Shown here: positions 7,217-17,571 of the stretch, one piece after another
Position numbering within the stretch: the first letter of the stretch is position 1
Layout of the letters: every line of letters begins with the position of its first letter
Assembly (NCBI RefSeq): GCF_000264375.1
Contig: NZ_AJXW01000023.1
Span: 1 to 36,304, forward strand
Length of the DNA: 36,304 nucleotides
Reading direction: 5' to 3'
Source: Rhodanobacter thiooxydans LCS2
GTDB lineage: Bacteria > Pseudomonadota > Gammaproteobacteria > Xanthomonadales > Rhodanobacteraceae
The notes under the pieces: model-generated
Told to the model about the DNA's origin: nothing
The model's input: only the letters and a program-made list of their open reading frames with translations
Database searches by the model: none
Position numbers and translations under genes: made by a program

Positions 7217-9400
7217 TTACTGCAATGTTTCGCTGAGGATGCGCGGCGTCACGAAGATCAGCAGCTCGGCCTTGGTGTTGGTCCGCGAGGTCTTGCGGAA
7301 CAGCACGCCGACGCCGGGAATGTCGCCCAGGCCGGGCACCTTGAGCATGGTGTTGGACTTGTTGATCTCATAGATGCCGCCCAGCACCACGGTCTGCCCG
7401 TTGTCGACCAGCACCGAGGTGTTGATCTCGCGAGTGTCGATGGTCGGGATCTTACCGCTTCCCGGCGCGTCTACGTAACCAGCCAGCGCGTCCTTCTTGA
7501 CGTTGATCATCAGGTAGACGCGGTTGTCGGCGGTGATCGTCGGAGTCACCTTCAGCTCCAGCACGGCGTCCTTGAACTGCACCGTGGCGGTGCCGCTGCC
7601 GGCGCCGCTGCCGGCGCTGTTCTGGAACGTGACGTAGCCGATTTCCTGGCCCTGGCGAATCACCGCCTCCTGCTGGTTGGCGGTGATCACGCGCGGGCTG
7701 GAGATCACCTCGCCCCGACCCTCGCTCTGCGCCGCAGAGAGTTCCAGGTCGATCGCGTAGTTGGCTCCGAGGATGGCCAGGCCGAAGGTGCCGGCGGCCG
7801 GAGCGACTGGCAGATTCACGTTGAGGCCGCCCGAGGTCACGTTGCCGCCGCCAAGACCTGCGGTCAGCGCCGGCGTAGCCGCAGCAGCGTTCTGGAACTC
7901 GGTGTTGTTGACGCGGCCGTTGACGCCGAACTTGGCACCCAGCTCGCGGGTGAAGTCGTCGCTGGCAACCACGATGCGCGATTCGATCAGCACCTGCTGC
8001 ACCGGCTTGTCCAGCACCGCGATCAACTCACGCAGCTGCTTGATCTTTTCCGGCGTGTCGTTGAGCAACAACGTATTGGTGCGCGTATCGAACGACACGC
8101 TGCCGCGCGGCGACAGGAAGCCGCGCTGGGTATTGCCGCTGCCGCCGGCACCGCCGCCGCCCTGCATGCTGCCGCTGGTCAGCAGCTTGGCGATGTCGGC
8201 CGCCTTGCCGTAGCTGATCGGCACGTAGTCGGTGACCAGTTCGGCGGTGTCCTGCGCCTTCAGCTTGGCGTCGGCGAGGTCCTGTTCGTACTTGGCCAGT
8301 TCGGCCTGCGGCGCGACCCACACCACGTTGCCGTTGCGGCGCTTGTCCAGGCTCTTGGCGCGCAGGATCACGTCCAGCGCCTGATCCCATGGCACGTTGA
8401 CCAGGCGCAGGGTGACGCTGCCGCCGACGCTGTCGGAAGCGACCAGGTTGAGGCCGGAGATGTCGGCGATCAGCTGCAGCGCCGAGCGCACCGGGATGTC
8501 CTGGAAGTTGAAGGTGACGCGCTTGCCGTTGTAGCTCGGCTCCTGGCCCAGTCGGGCCAGCTTGGCGTCCTTGGTGGTCTCTGCCTTCTTCGGCGCCACC
8601 TCGACCACGTACTGGTCGGCGGTCTGGTAGGCGGAGGTCTCGACGTTGCCCTTGACCGCGATTTCCATGCGCGCGCCGCCGCCGTTGCCGGCACGGGTGA
8701 CGATGGATTGCACCGGCGTGGCGAAGTCCAGCGTGTCCAGCCGCTGGGCGAGGTTGGCCGGCAGGTTGGCGTGGTCGATGCTGACCAGCACCTTGTCACC
8801 CTTGCGGGTCATCTCGGCATTCGCGCCGCTGCCGCTGAAGTTGATCAGCACGCGGCCTTCGCCGTTCGGGCCGCGGCGGAAGTCGATGTTGGAGATGGCC
8901 GGGCCGCTCGACGACGACGGCAGCGCCTTGGTCGGGTCGATCGTGGCCGCGGTGGTCACCGACTGGTCGGCGCTGCCGTTGTTGACGGTCAGCACCAGGC
9001 TGTTGCCCTCGACGCGCGAGCGGTAGCTCGATTCGCGCATCAGTTCGACCACCACGCGGGTGCGGCCGCCAGCCGCCACTGCGGACACGCCGGAGGTCGA
9101 GCCCTTGCCGATGTCCAGGTGCCGCGGGGCCGCGTTGTCGGTGTCGGCGAAGTCGACGGCAATGCGCGGGGGGTTGCCGGTGGTGAAAATCTTCGGCTGC
9201 GGCACCGGGCCATCGCCGAAGTCCATGTGCAGCTCGACGCTGCCACCGGGCAGTGCGTCGTAGCTGATGTTCTTCAGGGTGGTGGTGGCCGCCATCGCGG
9301 CACTGGCCCAGGTGGTACCGGCGATCAGCAGGCCCATCAACAAGTAACGGCTCGCATGGCGCATGACACGGCCCCGGACGGATTGGATTTGGTTGGTCAT
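7217..9400 (-). CDS. pilQ: Type IV pilus outer-membrane secretin PilQ
   Basis: A 727-residue secretin that forms the outer-membrane pore through which the type IV pilus passes. A signal peptide (about 1-37, ending ASAAMA) is followed by peptidoglycan-binding AMIN domains in the first 270 residues or so. Next come a secretin/TonB short N-domain (FNFQDIPVRSALQLIADISGLNLV), an N1-type domain, and the C-terminal secretin domain (about 530-720). That domain includes QQVLIESRIVVA and the VPGLGDIPGVGVLFR signature near the C-terminus. A Gly-rich segment interrupts the N1 domain (GGGGAGGSG). It is the last gene of pilMNOPQ, 20 bases after pilP, with a strong terminator just downstream. The length and domain order match PilQ of Pseudomonas and Xanthomonas. 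Confidence 0.97.
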   Translation of the reverse strand: MTNQIQSVRGRVMRHASRYLLMGLLIAGTTWASAAMAATTTLKNISYDALPGGSVELHMDFGDGPVPQPKIFTTGNPPRIAVDFADTDNAAPRHLDIGKGSTSGVSAVAAGGRTRVVVELMRESSYRSRVEGNSLVLTVNNGSADQSVTTAATIDPTKALPSSSSGPAISNIDFRRGPNGEGRVLINFSGSGANAEMTRKGDKVLVSIDHANLPANLAQRLDTLDFATPVQSIVTRAGNGGGARMEIAVKGNVETSAYQTADQYVVEVAPKKAETTKDAKLARLGQEPSYNGKRVTFNFQDIPVRSALQLIADISGLNLVASDSVGGSVTLRLVNVPWDQALDVILRAKSLDKRRNGNVVWVAPQAELAKYEQDLADAKLKAQDTAELVTDYVPISYGKAADIAKLLTSGSMQGGGGAGGSGNTQRGFLSPRGSVSFDTRTNTLLLNDTPEKIKQLRELIAVLDKPVQQVLIESRIVVASDDFTRELGAKFGVNGRVNNTEFQNAAAATPALTAGLGGGNVTSGGLNVNLPVAPAAGTFGLAILGANYAIDLELSAAQSEGRGEVISSPRVITANQQEAVIRQGQEIGYVTFQNSAGSGAGSGTATVQFKDAVLELKVTPTITADNRVYLMINVKKDALAGYVDAPGSGKIPTIDTREINTSVLVDNGQTVVLGGIYEINKSNTMLKVPGLGDIPGVGVLFRKTSRTNTKAELLIFVTPRILSETLQ

Positions 9401-9420
9401 TGCATCTGCCCCTGGATTTC

Positions 9421-9966
9421 TTATTTCGCGTCGAGCGCGACGCTGGCGGGACGTTCCATCCAGCCACCATTACCGTTGGATACCAGCTCGACCAGGTCGA
9501 TATGGTCTTCGCTGATCGCGGTGATATGTCCGTAGTTCTGGCCCATGTACTCGCCGGCATGAACGCGATGGATCACGCCACCCGGGTCCTTGACCAGCAC
9601 CTCCATGCTCGCGTCGGTGCCGACCGTGCCGACCATCTTCAGGCTGTCCAGCGCGAACAGCTCCAGCGGCTGCTTGGCGCGGTTGGCGTCCGGCCGCGGT
9701 CCGCTGATGGCGGCGCTGTTGTCCATCTCGGCCGTACTCGGGCTGAACGGATCACGCCGGTCCTGGTCGGTGTAGGTGAACGTCTCGAAGGTCTTGATCA
9801 CCGGCAGCGGCTGGATCGGCGCGCCCTTCTTGGCTTTTTCCTGGGCGACCCAGGTGCGCAGGTCCGACATGCCGCGGGTGCAGCCGGCGAGCATCAGCGC
9901 GACGCCGAGCATCAGCATCAGCCGGGCGATGCGGGTGGGCGTGATTGCAGCAGACATGTTCATCAC
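9421..9966 (-). CDS. pilP: Type IV pilus inner-membrane lipoprotein PilP
   Basis: A 181-residue lipoprotein. The signal sequence ends in a lipobox LAGC, with Cys29 as the lipidation site. The mature part has the PilP pattern: a flexible linker carrying TFTYTDQDRRDPF, then a small beta-domain that contacts the PilQ N0 region. It links the PilN/PilO inner-membrane dimer to the secretin. The first ATG (9964-9966) overlaps the pilO stop by 4 bases. ATG codons follow at residues 2 and 4, so the true start could be a few residues later. It lies in pilMNOPQ between pilO and pilQ. Confidence 0.95.
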   Translation of the reverse strand: MMNMSAAITPTRIARLMLMLGVALMLAGCTRGMSDLRTWVAQEKAKKGAPIQPLPVIKTFETFTYTDQDRRDPFSPSTAEMDNSAAISGPRPDANRAKQPLELFALDSLKMVGTVGTDASMEVLVKDPGGVIHRVHAGEYMGQNYGHITAISEDHIDLVELVSNGNGGWMERPASVALDAK

Positions 9967-10616
9967 TTCGCCCCCCCGGCCGGCTTGCCCTTGCTCGCGG
10001 CGGCACTTTCCTCATCGTCCAGGTAGCGGTAGGTCTTCACCGTGCCCTGCAGCACCAGCTGGCCGTTCGCGGTACCGTCCTTGCCCGGCGACTTCGGCGT
10101 CAGCGAGACGTCGTGCAGGGTCAGGATGACGACCCGCGGCAACGACGCCACACCGCTGATGAACGCACCGAACTGGTGATAGGTGCCGGTAAACTTCAAG
10201 GCGATCGGTTTTTCCGCGTAGAAGTCCTTCGGTGTTTCCGGGCCAGGCTGGAACAGGTCGCTCTCCAGCCCCGCCGACTGCGCAGTCTGCGAGATGTCGA
10301 TCAGCAACTCGGGCATCTCGGTCTTGCTGGGCAGCTGGCGCAGCAGCTGGCGCAGCATGTCCTGCATTTCGTCGAGCTGCTGCTGCAGCGCCTCCAGGTT
10401 GACCGCCTTGGCCTGCTTGGTGGAGAACTCCTGCTTGAGCTGGTCTTCCTTGCCGGCCAGCGTCTTCAGGCTGTCCTGCTGGTCGCTGACGAAGAAGTAC
10501 CAACCCACCAGCAGCACGAAGCCGAACAGCAGCGCGGTGAAGAAGATCTTGACCGTCTGCGGCCAGCCACCGACGTTGTTGCGGTCGAGGTTCTGGATAT
10601 CGTGGAGGAAACTCAT
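9963..10616 (-). CDS. pilO: Type IV pilus inner-membrane protein PilO
   Basis: A 217-residue bitopic protein. It has a short cytoplasmic N-terminus (FLHDIQNLDRNNVGGWP), one membrane segment (about 23-43), a periplasmic coiled coil (about 45-95) and a ferredoxin-like domain. The NLD..N..GWP N-terminus is a PilO hallmark. PilO pairs with PilN to form the alignment platform that joins cytoplasmic PilM to PilP and PilQ. Both junctions are 4-base ATGA overlaps (pilN upstream, pilP downstream), which favours balanced synthesis of the complex. A Lys/Ala/Gly-rich tail ends the protein. Confidence 0.96.
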   Translation of the reverse strand: MSFLHDIQNLDRNNVGGWPQTVKIFFTALLFGFVLLVGWYFFVSDQQDSLKTLAGKEDQLKQEFSTKQAKAVNLEALQQQLDEMQDMLRQLLRQLPSKTEMPELLIDISQTAQSAGLESDLFQPGPETPKDFYAEKPIALKFTGTYHQFGAFISGVASLPRVVILTLHDVSLTPKSPGKDGTANGQLVLQGTVKTYRYLDDEESAAASKGKPAGGAK

Positions 10617-11334
10617 GATCCGGCGCCTCCCGTGGCAGTTGGCGCACTCACCGGCTTGGTTTCCGGAACGGCCGTTGTCGCAGACTTCGCCAAGGGAGCA
10701 GCCACCGGCGCGGTTGCCGCGGCGGGCACCGTCGCCGCAGCGGCGGGAGCAGCGGCGGCCGGCAACACTGACACCTTGTCGGTCTCGTCGGCCTTCGGCT
10801 TGTTCAGCGTCACGTTCAACCCGAAGGTGTACGGCATGCGGCTGCCGTTATGGGTGTTCTCGGTCTTGCGCAGGTCGGCATGGCCCATCCACGGCGAGCC
10901 TTCGATGTTGCGCATGTACTCGGCGACACTGGCGTTGGATTGCGCCACGCCGTCCAGCGACATCGCCTGGCCACCCTGTTTCAGCCCGCTCAGCCGCGCG
11001 CTGGTGGGAATCGTCTTCACCAGCTCGTCGAACAGGTGCACCATCTGCGAGCGGTCGGCCTGCAACTGCTCAATGATCTGCTTACGCGCCAGCAGGTGCT
11101 CACGCACCTTCTCAAGGTCCTTGATCTTGGCGATGCGCACGTCAAGCTGCTTGATCTCGGTCTGCAGGTACGTGTTGCGGTCGTTCTGGTTGTCGATGCG
11201 CTGGTCCATCCAGAACACCCACAGCAGCAGCACGCCCAGCCCCACCACGAAGGCGGCGCCGAGCTGCATGTAGAACTCGCGTTCACGTTGCTTGCGCCGT
11301 GCGGCGCGCCACGGAAGTAGGTTGACGTGTGCCA

Positions 11335-11335
<1 letters not shown>
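10613..11335 (-). CDS. pilN: Type IV pilus inner-membrane protein PilN
   Basis: A 240-residue bitopic protein starting MAHVNLLPWR. The conserved NLLPWR motif is the PilN peptide that docks into PilM. A membrane segment (about 22-42) and a coiled coil precede the periplasmic ferredoxin-like domain. The C-terminal 50 or so residues are Ala/Pro/Val-rich and probably disordered, which I do not regard as usual for PilN. The start at ATG 11333-11335 is set by that motif and by a one-base overlap with the pilM stop. The frame is open to 11512, but that part is a shadow of pilM. It acts with PilO in the inner-membrane alignment complex. Confidence 0.96.
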
Positions 11336-12480
<1,145 letters not shown>

Positions 12481-12526
12481 ATGGTCTACAGGGACTTTCT
12501 CAAGTAATTGGCGTGATCCCCGCCAC

Positions 12527-12532
12527 ATTATA
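12527..12532 (-). promoter_or_regulatory. Candidate -10 box for pilMNOPQ
   Basis: The minus strand reads a perfect TATAAT here, 134 bases upstream of the pilM ATG. The -35 region opposite lies inside a GC-rich palindrome and does not match TTGACA, so activation by a factor may be needed. I see no clear sigma-54 site. Confidence 0.4.
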
Positions 12533-12548
12533 TGGGGAACCTCCGATT

Positions 12549-12573
12549 GGCCCGGCCCTTGCTTTGCCGGGCC
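12549..12573. repeat. GC-rich palindrome between pilM and mrcA
   Basis: Eight bases (12549-12556, GGCCCGGC) pair with 12566-12573 across a 9-base loop. It lies just upstream of the candidate pilM -10. There is no T tract for a terminator. It could be a protein-binding palindrome or a hairpin that insulates the two divergent units. Confidence 0.5.
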
Positions 12574-12623
12574 GGCCTTCGGGTTTGGTCGACCGCTCCT
12601 CATGCCGGAAATACTCCTACATC

Positions 12624-12629
12624 TATACT
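12624..12629 (+). promoter_or_regulatory. Candidate -10 box for mrcA
   Basis: TATACT lies 38 bases upstream of the mrcA ATG. No convincing -35 is seen, and no Shine-Dalgarno sequence precedes the ATG. Confidence 0.35.
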
Positions 12630-12667
12630 CTGTCGTGTTTTGACTCAGGTCTCGCTATCCCCACACC

Positions 12668-15196
12668 ATGCAAATTTTCAAACGCTTGCTGCGCTGGGCT
12701 CTGGTCCTGGCCTTTTCCGGTTTGCTCCTTGCAGTGGTCGCGGTGGGTGTGGCGTACTGGCTGATCGCGCCGAGGCTGCCCTCGGTGGCCGAATTGAAGA
12801 ACTACCCGATGCAGGTGCCGCTGCGCGTGTTGAGCGCCGACGGCAAGCTGATCGCCAGTTTCGGCGAGACCCGGCGCATCCCGGTGGACATCGGGAAGGT
12901 GCCGGACCGCCTCAAGCACGCCGTGCTGTCGGCCGAGGACGCGGACTTCTACCACCATCCCGGCGTGGACTGGCACGGCATCGCGCGCGCCGGCTGGCAC
13001 GTGCTGGTGACCGGCGGCGACAAGGGCCCCGGTGGCTCGACGATCACCCAGCAGGTCGCCCGCAACTTCTTCTTGAGCCCGGAGAAGCTCTACTCGCGCA
13101 AGCTCACCGAGATCTTCATCGCGCTGCGTATCGAGCACGAACTCAGCAAGGACCAGATCCTCGAGCTGTACCTCAACAAGATGTTCCTCGGCCATCGCTC
13201 GTACGGCGTGGCCGCGGCCGCCGAGTACTACTACGGCAAGACGCTGGACCAGCTGACCGTGGCCGAATGCGCGCTGATCGCCTCGACCTTCCAGCTGCCC
13301 TCGGCGGTCAACCCGATCAACAGCCCGAAGCGCGCGATCGCCCGACGCAACTGGGTGCTGGGCGAAATGCTGCGCCATAACTACATCACCAAGGCCGTGT
13401 ACGAGCAGGCGATCGCCGAACCGAACCGCGCCTATCCGCACGAGCAGCCGATCGAGGTGGACGCCCCGTACCTGGCCGAGATGGTGCGCCGGCAGGTGCT
13501 CGACCGCTTCGGCAACGACGCGCTGACCGAAGGCTACGTGGTCAGGACCACGCTGCAGAGCGGCCGCCAGCAGGCCGCCGTGGAAGCGCTGCGCGACGGT
13601 CTGATCGCCTACGACCGCCGGCACGGCTGGCGCGGGCCGGAAGCCCACCAGGAGCTGCCGGCCGGCGCCGGCGAGGCGGAGCTGGACAGCCTGCTGTCCG
13701 CCTACACCAGCGTCTCCGGCATGCAGCCGGGCATCGTCACGGCCAGCGACGTGAAGCAGGCCACGGTCTACCTGTCCAGCCGCGAGAGCGTGATCCTCGA
13801 TCTCGCCGCTGTCAGCTGGGCACGCCCGCACATCAGCGACGACCGCGTCGGCGCGGCGCCGAGCCGGGTCGACGGCGTGCTCAAGCGCGGCGACATCGTC
13901 CGGCTGGCGCGCGACGACAAGGGCGAATGGCAACTGGCGCAGATTCCCGCCGCGCAGGCCGCGCTGGCCTCGGTCGCACCGGAGGACGGCTCGATCCAGG
14001 CGCTGGTAGGCGGCTTCAACTTCGTGCGCAGCAAATTCAATCGGGCGGTGATGGCGGCGCGCCAACCCGGTTCCAGCTTCAAGCCCTACCTGTACTCGGC
14101 GGCGTTCGAGCGCGGTTTCACCCCCGCCTCGATCATCAACGACGCACCGCTCGCCCTACCCGACCCTTCGCGTCCGAACGGGATCTGGACGCCCTCCAAC
14201 GACGATGACAAGTTCGCCGGGCCGATGCGCCTGCGCGAAGCGCTGGTACAGTCGAAGAACCTGGTTTCGGTCCGCCTGCTGGACGCCATCGGCGTGCGCT
14301 ACATGCGCGAGTACGCCACCCGCTTCGGCTTCTCGCAGGACGCCATGCCGGCCAACCTGTCGATGGCGCTGGGCACGGCCTCGGTGTCGCCGATGGGCAT
14401 GGCACGCGGCTACGCAGTGTTCGCCAACGGCGGCTACCTGGTCACGCCGTACTTCATCCACGAGATCGACGACCGCAACGGCCAGCCGGTGTACCTGGCC
14501 AACCCTGCGCGCGCCTGCCGCAACTGCCAGGAGCGCCTGCTCGACACACGGCCCCCCGGCCCGCCACCGGCCCAGATGAACCCCGCGCCCGCCAACAGCC
14601 TGGCCAGCGCCTCGTCCACCGCGCCCGCCGAGTCCGGCAGCGTCGACGGCGTCGGCGACGCGGTGCTGCCGGCCGACGCGCACGGCGAAGGCGCGCATCC
14701 GCCGGCACTCGCGCCGCGCGTGATCGAGGCACGCAACGACTACCTGGTCACCTCGCTGATGAAGGACGTGATCCTGCGCGGCACCGGCTCGGCCGCACGC
14801 GCGCTGGAGCGCGACGACCTGGCCGGCAAGACCGGCTCCACCAACGACCACCGCGACGCTTGGTTCGTCGGCTTCGACGGCGAATTGTCGACCGCCGTGT
14901 GGGTCGGCTTCGACGACTACAGCTCGCTCGGTCGCGGCGAGTTCGGCGCGAAGGCCGCGCTGCCGATCTGGATGTCCTACATGGGCAGCGCCCTCAAGGG
15001 CCAGCCATCCAGCACGTTGCCGATGCCGCCCGGAATCAGTACGGTATGGATCAACCGCGACAGCGGCCTGCCCACCGCCACCACCGACCCCGACGGCATC
15101 AACGAGATGTTCAAGGTGGAAGACGTCGACCGCCTGCGCAGCCAGGCCGCCCAGCAGAAGGAGCAGGACCAGCAGCACGCCTACGACATCTTCTGA
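12668..15196 (+). CDS. mrcA: Penicillin-binding protein 1A, bifunctional glycosyltransferase/transpeptidase
   Basis: An 842-residue class A penicillin-binding protein that polymerises lipid II and cross-links the glycan strands. An N-terminal membrane anchor (about 9-33) leads to the GT51 domain, with catalytic Glu90 in EDADFYHHPG and the GGSTITQQ motif. An OB-like insertion follows, and then the transpeptidase domain: nucleophile Ser469 in SSFK, the SKN motif at 529-531 and KTG at 721-723. A Pro/Ala-rich insertion (about 635-685) sits between the last two motifs, and the protein ends in a charged tail. All catalytic motifs are intact. It is divergent from pilM, the same arrangement as ponA-pilMNOPQ in pseudomonads. 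The ATG has no clear ribosome-binding site, so the start rests on the membrane anchor that follows it. Confidence 0.97.
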   Translation: MQIFKRLLRWALVLAFSGLLLAVVAVGVAYWLIAPRLPSVAELKNYPMQVPLRVLSADGKLIASFGETRRIPVDIGKVPDRLKHAVLSAEDADFYHHPGVDWHGIARAGWHVLVTGGDKGPGGSTITQQVARNFFLSPEKLYSRKLTEIFIALRIEHELSKDQILELYLNKMFLGHRSYGVAAAAEYYYGKTLDQLTVAECALIASTFQLPSAVNPINSPKRAIARRNWVLGEMLRHNYITKAVYEQAIAEPNRAYPHEQPIEVDAPYLAEMVRRQVLDRFGNDALTEGYVVRTTLQSGRQQAAVEALRDGLIAYDRRHGWRGPEAHQELPAGAGEAELDSLLSAYTSVSGMQPGIVTASDVKQATVYLSSRESVILDLAAVSWARPHISDDRVGAAPSRVDGVLKRGDIVRLARDDKGEWQLAQIPAAQAALASVAPEDGSIQALVGGFNFVRSKFNRAVMAARQPGSSFKPYLYSAAFERGFTPASIINDAPLALPDPSRPNGIWTPSNDDDKFAGPMRLREALVQSKNLVSVRLLDAIGVRYMREYATRFGFSQDAMPANLSMALGTASVSPMGMARGYAVFANGGYLVTPYFIHEIDDRNGQPVYLANPARACRNCQERLLDTRPPGPPPAQMNPAPANSLASASSTAPAESGSVDGVGDAVLPADAHGEGAHPPALAPRVIEARNDYLVTSLMKDVILRGTGSAARALERDDLAGKTGSTNDHRDAWFVGFDGELSTAVWVGFDDYSSLGRGEFGAKAALPIWMSYMGSALKGQPSSTLPMPPGISTVWINRDSGLPTATTDPDGINEMFKVEDVDRLRSQAAQQKEQDQQHAYDIF

Positions 15197-15257
15197 TGCC
15201 CTCCGGGGCGGGATCCGCCCCGGCCGCCGTCGCCCACCCATCGTTGAGGAGTGCGCC

Positions 15258-15929
15258 ATGTCCCGAGGCGACCACCACCGCATCCACGCGCATGACCGCC
15301 TGCAGCGCAACCGCCTGCGCGTGGCCCAGGAAGCCGCGCGGCTGATGAGCGAGCACGGCATCCGCGACTTCCACCATGCCAAGTTGAAGGCCGCCGAGCG
15401 GCTGGGCATCCTCGATGCGCAGGCGCTGCCGCGCAACCTGGAGATCGAACAGGCGCTGCGCGAGCACCAGCGACTGTTCCTCGCCGACCGCCAGCCGCAG
15501 CTGCTGCGCCAGCGGCGCGAGGCGGCGGTCGAGGCGATGCGCTTCCTTGCCGCGTTCGAGCCACGTCTGGTCGGCAGCGTGCTCGAAGGCACCGCCGACG
15601 CGCATTCGGCCGTGTGCCTGCACGTGTACAGCGACGACCCGGAAGCGGTCGTGCTGTACCTGCGCGAGCATGGCGTGCCGATCGAGACCCAGGTGCGCCG
15701 GCTGCGCTACAGCCGCGACGAGCAGCCCGAATACCCGGTGCTGCTGTTCGCCGCCGACGAGCTGCCGTTCGACCTCACCGTGCTGCCGCGCGACGCGCTG
15801 CGCCAGGCCCCGCTGGACCGCACCGACGACCGGCCGATGCGCCGCGCCTCGCTGACCCAGGTGCAGATGCTGCTCGACGAGGACGCCGACGATGCCTTCG
15901 AACAGCGGCTGGGTGCGGCATTGCGCTGA
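15258..15929 (+). CDS. Conserved hypothetical protein with nucleotidyltransferase-like region
   Basis: A 223-residue protein of unknown function, probably cytoplasmic. A GAGGAG ribosome-binding site 7 bases before the ATG supports the start. Residues 1-95 are helical and charged. Residues 100-180 resemble a nucleotidyltransferase core: LVGSVLEGTA (Gly106-Ser107) at the GS position, then CLHV at 120-123 where active enzymes carry DxD, and FDLTVL with Asp172 at the usual third acidic position. If the alignment is right, the first two metal ligands are gone and the protein is a pseudo-enzyme or an RNA/nucleotide-binding relative. It follows mrcA by 61 bases, could be read from the same promoter, and ends at a bidirectional terminator. 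The nucleotidyltransferase resemblance is my motif reading, not a database match. Confidence 0.75.
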   Translation: MSRGDHHRIHAHDRLQRNRLRVAQEAARLMSEHGIRDFHHAKLKAAERLGILDAQALPRNLEIEQALREHQRLFLADRQPQLLRQRREAAVEAMRFLAAFEPRLVGSVLEGTADAHSAVCLHVYSDDPEAVVLYLREHGVPIETQVRRLRYSRDEQPEYPVLLFAADELPFDLTVLPRDALRQAPLDRTDDRPMRRASLTQVQMLLDEDADDAFEQRLGAALR

Positions 15930-15950
15930 TTCCGGGCCATCTCGCCGCAC

Positions 15951-15981
15951 AAAAAAAGCCCCGGCCAGGACCGGGGCTTTT
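15951..15981. terminator. Bidirectional terminator between convergent genes
   Basis: A GC-rich core stem (15958-15964 with 15971-15977) extends through AAAA/TTTT pairs (15954-15957 with 15978-15981) around the loop CCAGGA. A tract on the left and T tract on the right give a U run on either strand. It can therefore end both the plus-strand gene finishing at 15929 and gltA on minus, which ends at 16002. Confidence 0.92.
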
Positions 15982-16001
15982 CATCGGTGCAACGTGGGCG
16001 A

Positions 16002-17297
16002 TCAGCGCTTCGCGGTCGGCACGTAGTTGCGCACGTCGGCGCCGGTATAGACCTGCCGCGGGCGGCCGATGCGCGATCCGGGTGTTTCGTGCTGCTCGAT
16101 CCAGTGCGCGATCCAGCCGGCGGTGCGCGCGATGGCGAACATCACGGTGAACATCTCGGTGGGAATGCCCAGCGCCTTGTAGATGATCCCGGAATAGAAG
16201 TCGACGTTCGGGTACAGCTTGCGCTCGACGAAGTACTCGTCCTTCAGCGCCGCCTCTTCCAGCTTCATCGCCACGTCCAGCAGCGGGTCGTTGACGCCCA
16301 GCTCGGCCAGCACCTTGTGGCACATCTCGCGGATGATCTTCGCGCGCGGGTCGAAGTTCTTGTACACGCGATGGCCGAAGCCCATCAGGCGGAAGCTGTC
16401 GTTCTTGTCCTTCGCGCGCAGGATCGCCGACTCGACGTTGTCCGGCGTGCCGATTTCCCGCAGCTGCCTGAGCACCGCCTCGTTGGCGCCGCCATGCGCG
16501 GGCCCCCACAGCGCGGTGATGCCGGCGGCGATCGACGCGTACGGGTTGGCACCGGTGGAGCCGACCAGGCGCACGGTCGAGGTGGAGGCGTTCTGCTCGT
16601 GGTCGGCATGCAGGATGAACAACAGGTCGAGCGCCCTGGCCGCCACCGGGTTCATCTGCAGCGGCTCGCTCGGCACCTCGAACATCATGTGCAGGAAGCG
16701 GTCCACGTACTCCAGGTTGTTGCGCGGATAGCGCATCGGCCAGCCGATCGAGTAGCGGTAGCAGGCAGCCGCGATGGTCGGCATCTTGGCGATCAGGCGG
16801 ATCGCGGCGAGCTTGCGGTCGGCCGGGTCGTCGACGTTGAGGTCGTCGTGGTAGAACGCCGACAGCGAGGCCACCGCGGCGGCCAGCATCGCCATCGGAT
16901 GCGCGTCGTGGTGGAAGCCCTGGAAGAAATTCTTCAGCGACTCGTGCAGCATCGTGTGGTGTGCGACGTCGTGCTCGAACGTGGCGAACTCGGCCGGCTT
17001 CGGCAGCTCGCCGTTGAGCAGCAGGTAGGCCACTTCGAGGAAGCTGGAGTGCTCCGCCAGTTGCTCGATCGGATAGCCGCGGTACAGCAGCACGCCCTTG
17101 TCACCGTCGATGTAGGTGATCGCGCTCTTGGTGCTGGCGGTCGAACCGTAGCCGGGGTCGTAGGTGAAGTGGCCGGTGTCCTTGTACAGCGTGGCGATGT
17201 CGATGCATGCGGGGCCGAGCGTACCGCTGACCAGCGGCAGTTCGCTGCTGCGCTTGCTCGATTCATCCACCAGCTTGACGGTCTTGGGATCGGACAC
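16002..17297 (-). CDS. gltA: Citrate synthase (type II)
   Basis: A 431-residue citrate synthase that condenses acetyl-CoA and oxaloacetate at the entry to the TCA cycle. The catalytic triad is in place: His268 in PAHGGAN, His309 in GFGHRVYKN and Asp366 in DFYSG. Each is offset by +4 from E. coli His264, His305 and Asp362. The N-terminal small beta-domain (residues 1-60) and overall length are those of the hexameric, NADH-sensitive gram-negative type; allostery is inferred from that. The start is GTG (17295-17297), with a strong AAGGAGG site 5 bases upstream. It is transcribed alone, with a bidirectional terminator downstream and a candidate promoter at 17431-17436. Confidence 0.97.
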   Translation of the reverse strand: MSDPKTVKLVDESSKRSSELPLVSGTLGPACIDIATLYKDTGHFTYDPGYGSTASTKSAITYIDGDKGVLLYRGYPIEQLAEHSSFLEVAYLLLNGELPKPAEFATFEHDVAHHTMLHESLKNFFQGFHHDAHPMAMLAAAVASLSAFYHDDLNVDDPADRKLAAIRLIAKMPTIAAACYRYSIGWPMRYPRNNLEYVDRFLHMMFEVPSEPLQMNPVAARALDLLFILHADHEQNASTSTVRLVGSTGANPYASIAAGITALWGPAHGGANEAVLRQLREIGTPDNVESAILRAKDKNDSFRLMGFGHRVYKNFDPRAKIIREMCHKVLAELGVNDPLLDVAMKLEEAALKDEYFVERKLYPNVDFYSGIIYKALGIPTEMFTVMFAIARTAGWIAHWIEQHETPGSRIGRPRQVYTGADVRNYVPTAKR

Positions 17298-17430
17298 GGA
17301 AACCTCCTTACATGTGGGTCACCGCCGTCGGCAACCGCGAGGGCGGCGCCGGCCGGCGAGGAAATGCTGGGCATGGCGTGCCGGGGAAAACACGCGATGC
17401 AACGGGCGCGCTGACGCCAGTTCAACAATC

Positions 17431-17436
17431 ATTATC
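17431..17436 (-). promoter_or_regulatory. Candidate -10 box for gltA
   Basis: The minus strand reads GATAAT, 133 bases upstream of the GTG start, in the only AT-rich pocket between gltA and the rpmE2 terminator. The -35 match is poor. The rest of the 274-base gap (17298-17571) holds only the rpmE2 terminator and no gene I can support. Confidence 0.35.
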
Positions 17437-17485
17437 GCACAAGGTCGCGCTTGCATTCGATGGCGAATGGTCGAATGGCCAACGC

Positions 17486-17522
17486 AAAAAGACACGGGGC
17501 AGGCCTGCGCCTGCCCCGTGTC
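17486..17522 (-). terminator. Rho-independent terminator of rpmE2
   Basis: A perfect 14-bp stem (17491-17504 with 17509-17522) closes a 4-base loop. On the minus strand it is followed by TTTTT (17486-17490). It lies 50 bases past the rpmE2 stop. Confidence 0.93.
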
Positions 17523-17571
17523 CCGAACCGCAACCCGCGCAGCCGACGCCAGGCGCCGGCCCTCGCGTCAT

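Noticed and set aside
6548..9535. A 995-codon open frame on plus opposite moxR and pilQ
   Set aside because: A high-GC antisense shadow. pilQ and moxR on minus have clear domains and motifs, while this frame is His/Arg/Gly-rich with no recognisable fold.
17298..17571. Possible small gene or RNA between gltA and rpmE2
   Set aside because: The only structured element is the rpmE2 terminator. The open frames here lack a ribosome-binding site and a sensible protein.
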